Assembly: GCA_955651875.1 (NCBI GenBank)
Contig: CATPAP010000203.1
Location: 1-5,290 of the forward strand
DNA: 5,290 nucleotides
Source of the DNA: Candidatus Dormiibacterota bacterium
Lineage (GTDB): Bacteria > Chloroflexota > Dormibacteria > Aeolococcales > Aeolococcaceae
Direction: 5' to 3'
The notes under the pieces were generated by a model that made no database searches, was not told the origin of the DNA, and was given only the letters and a program-made list of their open reading frames with translations. Position numbers and translations under genes: made by a program. Each line of letters begins with the position of its first letter. The first letter of the stretch is position 1. This document shows positions 1 through 5,290 of this stretch, one piece after another.

Positions 1-2162
1 AACCCGTTCTGTGTCACCACCAGCACATGGCCGCCCGGGTTGACGATGTCGAAGCCGGCGATCTCGTCGCCGGCGCGCAGCCGCATCGCGCCCACGCCCA
101 TCGTGTCACGACCCATGGGACGGACCTCCTTCTCGGTGAAGCGCGAGCCCTTGCCGCGACGCGTGACGATGAGCAGCTGGTCGCCGCCGGACGAGCGGCG
201 CACCCAGCTGAGCTCGTCGTCGCCCTGCAGGTTGATGGCGATGAGCCCATTGCGTCTCACAGCCGAGTACGCCGCCGCCGGAGTCTTCTTGATCTGGCCG
301 AGTTTGGTGACCATCACGAGGTACTGGGAGTCGCTGAACTCCTGCATGTCGATGAGCGCGGTCACCCGCTCGCCCTGGTCGAGGTCGATGAGGTTGATCA
401 CCGGCAGCCCCTTGGCCTGGCGCTTGACGTCGGGAATCTCATGGGTGCGCAGCCGATAGACCCGTCCGCGGTTGGTGAAGAACAGCATGTCGGTATGGGT
501 GTTCGCTGTCGTCGAGTGGGCGATGTAGTCCTCGTCGTTGGAGCGGCGCGCACCGACGACCCCCTTGCCGCCGCGGTGCTGGGCGTGGTACTGGTCGAGT
601 GGGATGCGCTTGATGTAGCCGCGGTTGGTCAGCGTCACGAACACCTGCTCACGTGGGATCAGATCCTCCTCGTTGAGCTCGACCTCGCCCTGGTTGATGA
701 CCGTGCGCCGGGGATCGGCGTACTTCTTGCGGATCCCCCCGATCTCCTCCTTGATGATGCCGTCGACCAGCCGCGGGTTGGCGAGGACGTCCTCGAGGTG
801 GGCGATCTCCTTGATCAGATCTGCGTACTCCTCGCGGATCTTGCCGGCCTCGAGACGGGTGAGGCGGCCGAGGCGGAGGTCGACGATCGCCTTGGATTGG
901 CGCTCACTGAGCTCGAAACGCTCTTCCAGGCCGCGCTGCGCGGAGCGCTCGTCCTGGGCGGCGCGGATGATGATGATCACCTCGTCGAGATGCTCGAGGC
1001 ACTTCATCAGCCCCTCGAGGATGTGGGCGCGGTCGCGCGCCCGGGCGAGGAGGTACTTGGTTCGACGCGTCACCACCGCGCGTCGGAAATCGAGGAAATG
1101 CTGCAGCATCGCCTTGAGGCCGAGCACCTGCGGGCGCCCGTCGACGAGCGCCAGCATGATGGCGCCGAAGGTCAATTGCAGCGGGGTGTGCTTGAACAGG
1201 TTGTTGAGCACCGTGTGCGGCCGCGCGCTCGACTTGAGCTTGATGACGATGCGTGTCTGGTCGTTGCGGTCCGATTCGTCGTTGAGACCTTCGATGCCCT
1301 CGAGCTTGTGGTCCTTGACCAGGTCCGCGATGTGGCCCAGCAGACGAGCCTTGTTGACCTGGTAGGGCAGCTCGCGCACGATGATCTGCTCCTTGCCGTC
1401 AGAGGCCTCCTCGAAGTCGACCTGGGCGCGCATCACGATGCGACCGTGACCGGTGCCATAGACGATGGGCAGGTCACGCGCGTAGATCATTCCGCCGGTG
1501 GGGAAATCGGGTCCCTTGATGATCTTGGTGAGCTCTTCGGTGGTGGTGTCGGGCTCGTCGACCAGTTTGATGACGCCGTCGCAGACCTCACCGAGGTTGT
1601 GTGGGGGGATGTTCGTCGCCATGCCCACAGCGATGCCGCTGGCGCCGTTGACGAGCAGGTTGGGCAGCAACGCCGGGAGCACGGTGGGCTCGAGGATGTC
1701 GGGGTCGGCGAGGTACGTCTGCGCCATGTCGACGGTGTCCTTGTCGATGTCCTCGACCAGCGTCATGGCGATGGGCGACATCTTCGCCTCGGTGTAGCGC
1801 TCGGCGGCCGGCGGATCGCCGTCCACGGAACCGAAGTTGCCCTGGGAGGTGACCAACGGGTTGCGCATCACCCAGTCCTGCGCGAGGCGCACCATGGCGT
1901 CGTAGATGGCCGCGTTGCCATGCGGGTGGTAGTTCTTCATCACCTCGCCGACGATGGCCGCGGACTTCTTGGTGCGGCCGCCTGCCGTGATGCCCTCCTG
2001 GAGCATCGCGTACATGATGCGACGCTGCACGGGCTTGAGACCGTCGCGCAGGTCGGGGAGAGCCCGGCTGATGATCACGCTCATGGCGTAGTCCATGTAT
2101 GACGAGCGCATCTCCTGCTCGAGGTCGATGCTCCTGATCTGGCCAGGCTCGAAAACGCTCAC
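1..2162 (-). CDS. gyrA: DNA gyrase subunit A (GyrA), 3' end outside window
   Basis: DNA breakage-reunion and wrapping subunit of gyrase. 720 codons are visible; full-length GyrA is usually 800-870 residues, so the end of the C-terminal domain is missing. The GTG at 2162 is chosen because the conserved DLEQEM-SSYMDYAMSVI block begins near residue 13, a GAGGAGG lies upstream, and the start overlaps the plsX stop as GTGA. Domains: winged helix (about 30-140) with HPHGN (79-83) and catalytic Arg122-Tyr123; tower, with NLLVNGASGIAVGMATNIPP (168-187) carrying Ile177, which aligns with the DNA-intercalating Ile174 of E. coli; coiled coil and exit gate (about 350-490); then a beta-pinwheel from about 505 with a GyrA box QHRGGKG (528-534). 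Blade motifs of the type VTxxGxxxR recur near 507, 559, 614, 662 and 713. The box argues for GyrA over ParC. Oddities: Asn83, Ala84 and Ala85 in the quinolone region, Glu121 before the catalytic pair, and a two-residue insertion near 144-159. The frame is intact throughout. Confidence 0.96.
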   Translation of the reverse strand, partial: MSVFEPGQIRSIDLEQEMRSSYMDYAMSVIISRALPDLRDGLKPVQRRIMYAMLQEGITAGGRTKKSAAIVGEVMKNYHPHGNAAIYDAMVRLAQDWVMRNPLVTSQGNFGSVDGDPPAAERYTEAKMSPIAMTLVEDIDKDTVDMAQTYLADPDILEPTVLPALLPNLLVNGASGIAVGMATNIPPHNLGEVCDGVIKLVDEPDTTTEELTKIIKGPDFPTGGMIYARDLPIVYGTGHGRIVMRAQVDFEEASDGKEQIIVRELPYQVNKARLLGHIADLVKDHKLEGIEGLNDESDRNDQTRIVIKLKSSARPHTVLNNLFKHTPLQLTFGAIMLALVDGRPQVLGLKAMLQHFLDFRRAVVTRRTKYLLARARDRAHILEGLMKCLEHLDEVIIIIRAAQDERSAQRGLEERFELSERQSKAIVDLRLGRLTRLEAGKIREEYADLIKEIAHLEDVLANPRLVDGIIKEEIGGIRKKYADPRRTVINQGEVELNEEDLIPREQVFVTLTNRGYIKRIPLDQYHAQHRGGKGVVGARRSNDEDYIAHSTTANTHTDMLFFTNRGRVYRLRTHEIPDVKRQAKGLPVINLIDLDQGERVTALIDMQEFSDSQYLVMVTKLGQIKKTPAAAYSAVRRNGLIAINLQGDDELSWVRRSSGGDQLLIVTRRGKGSRFTEKEVRPMGRDTMGVGAMRLRAGDEIAGFDIVNPGGHVLVVTQNG
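2159..2162 (-). other. plsX stop / gyrA start overlap (GTGA)
   Basis: The minus strand reads GTGA. GTG (2162-2160) starts gyrA and TGA (2161-2159) ends plsX. Four-base overlaps of this kind are typical of translationally coupled operon neighbours, so PlsX and GyrA synthesis are probably linked. The junction is seen directly; the coupling is inferred. Confidence 0.85.
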
Positions 2163-3213
2163 CGCGCCGCCGCCTCCTCGCGCGTCCCGGGCTCGTCAGC
2201 GGTCGGGCGCAGGGCTGCGGCGATGGTGCCGCTGACGTCGTGCCTGGCGGCCCGGTCGGCGACCCGGATGGCGTTCATGATGGCGAGCGCGTCGGATCTC
2301 CCATGGGCGATGACCACCTCACCTGCGACACCCAGGAGGAGCGCCCCGCCGGTGTGCCGGTAATCGACGCGGTCACGGACTGCGCGCAGGCGCGGTTTCA
2401 GAAGCTGACCCCCGATCTTTGCCGTGACGCTGCTCATGGCCTCGTCGCGAAGCGTGGCGAAGAGATACTCGCCGACACCCTCAGCAGTCTTCAGCGCAAC
2501 GTTGCCGACGAAGCCGTCGCACACCGCGACGTCGCAGGCGCCGGTGAACAGCTCCTTGCTCTCCACGTTGCCAGTGAAGTGGACCTGGGACGCCTCGAGC
2601 AGCGGGTACGCGTCCTGCACCAGCTGCGACCCCTTGCCGGGCTCCTCGCCGTTGCTGAGCAGCCCGACGCGTGGCGAGGCTACCCCCATCATGGTCCGCG
2701 CGTACACCGACCCCATCACGGCGAATTGCGCGAGCCACTCCGCTCTGCAGTCGGTGTTGGCGCCGACGTCGAGGAGGAACGTCGGCGTGCCGCGAGACGG
2801 GAGCAGCGCCCCGATCGCCGGCCTCGCGATCCCGGGGATCCGTTTGATGCTGAAGAGCGCGGCGGCGAGCACAGCACCGCTGTTGCCCGCGCTCACCGCC
2901 GCGCTCGCGAGTCCCTCGGCGACCAGGGCGCAGCTGCGCACCACGGACGAGTTGCGCTTGACCCGTACCGCGTTGGCGGGATGCTCGTCCATCTCGACGA
3001 CCTCCCGCGCGTCGACGATGGTGAGGCGCGCACGCGACACCGTCTCCGGCCCCTCGATGCGCGCCAGCTCGCTCTCGAGCAGCTCGTGGCGGCCCACCAG
3101 CGTCACCGGGATGTGCAGCTCGGTGGCGGCGCGCAGCGCTCCTCGGACGATCTCGGCTGGTGCGTTGTCCCCGCCCATGGCGTCGAGGGCGACGGGCTGG
3201 CGCTCCTCGCCCA

Positions 3214-3214
<1 letters not shown>
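2159..3214 (-). CDS. plsX: Phosphate acyltransferase PlsX (acyl-ACP:phosphate acyltransferase)
   Basis: Peripheral membrane enzyme that makes acyl-phosphate from acyl-ACP and inorganic phosphate. Acyl-phosphate is the donor that PlsY uses to form lysophosphatidic acid, the first committed step of phospholipid synthesis in most bacteria. The 351-residue protein is close to the usual length of about 330-350. Family motifs visible in order are DAMGGDNAP (11-19), EMDEHPANAVRVKRNSS (74-90), SAGNSGA (108-114), LLDVGANTDC (147-156), VGLLSNGEEPGKG (183-195), FTGNV (213-217), CDGFVGN (232-238), and DYRHTGGALLLGVAG (284-298) followed by VIAHGRSDA. The ATG at 3214 overlaps the gyrB stop (TGATG), sits a few residues before the conserved DAMGG block as in the family, and has no clear Shine-Dalgarno, so reinitiation after gyrB is likely. 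The C-terminal tail (GTREEAAAR) also encodes the gyrA ribosome-binding site. plsX normally neighbours rpmF or fab genes, so this location is unusual. No key motif is missing; the gene looks intact. Confidence 0.96.
2173..2179 (-). promoter_or_regulatory. Shine-Dalgarno site for gyrA, inside the plsX 3' end
   Basis: On the minus strand GAGGAGG lies 10 bases before the GTG start of gyrA. The match to the anti-Shine-Dalgarno sequence is strong and the spacing slightly long. The bases also encode Arg-Glu-Glu near the PlsX C-terminus. This supports the GTG at 2162 as the gyrA start and allows gyrA to be initiated both by new ribosomes and by ribosomes finishing plsX. Confidence 0.7.

Positions 3215-5290
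<2,076 letters not shown>

Noticed and set aside
961..977. Short GAT/ATC repeat run inside gyrA
   Set aside because: It encodes the Val-Ile-Ile-Ile-Ile stretch of a helix in the coiled-coil region, keeps frame and is too short to be a meaningful repeat.
27..2102. Very long plus-strand open frame (691 codons) opposite gyrA
   Set aside because: The translation is low-complexity, rich in Asp, Val, Leu and His, with no recognisable domain. It mirrors the GC-rich codon pattern of gyrA, whose own frame shows clear family motifs over the whole length.
1..2162. Topoisomerase IV ParC instead of GyrA
   Set aside because: A GyrA box (QHRGGKG) and regular pinwheel blade motifs are present, and the gene is in an operon with gyrB. 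ParC proteins lack an intact box.

Overview
This window carries three tightly packed genes, all read from the minus strand and in the order gyrB, plsX, gyrA. They encode the two subunits of DNA gyrase with a phospholipid-synthesis enzyme, phosphate acyltransferase PlsX, placed between them. There is no intergenic space. gyrB and plsX share one base in a TGATG junction (3212-3216), and plsX and gyrA share four bases in a GTGA junction (2159-2162). This architecture strongly suggests one polycistronic message with coupled translation. Both outer genes are cut by the window: gyrA runs off the low-coordinate end, missing its C-terminal tail, and the gyrB frame is still open at the high-coordinate end. 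No RNA gene, mobile element, CRISPR array, convincing promoter or terminator was found.

The DNA is GC-rich (about 65% in lines counted by eye) with strong G/C preference at third codon positions, which produces very long antisense shadow frames, including one of 691 codons opposite gyrA. The host is a bacterium, and the proteins look chromosomal and housekeeping. GyrB is the short form without the large insertion of gammaproteobacterial GyrB. The phylum cannot be fixed by reading. The divergent GyrA (unusual quinolone-region residues, a Glu where Met normally precedes the catalytic Arg-Tyr pair, a variant GyrA box) and the odd gene order would fit a less-studied high-GC lineage such as the Chloroflexota, Armatimonadota or Dormibacterota neighbourhood. 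That placement is a guess.

Functionally, GyrB supplies the ATPase and TOPRIM parts, and GyrA supplies the DNA-cleaving tyrosine and the DNA-wrapping C-terminal domain. Together they form the A2B2 gyrase that introduces negative supercoils. PlsX converts acyl-ACP to acyl-phosphate for phosphatidic acid synthesis and has no known mechanistic role in gyrase. Its position may reflect co-expression of replication and membrane-growth functions, but this is inference. No clearly new molecular system is visible. The points most worth a second look are the gyrB-plsX-gyrA arrangement, the unresolved gyrB start, and several non-canonical residues in GyrA.
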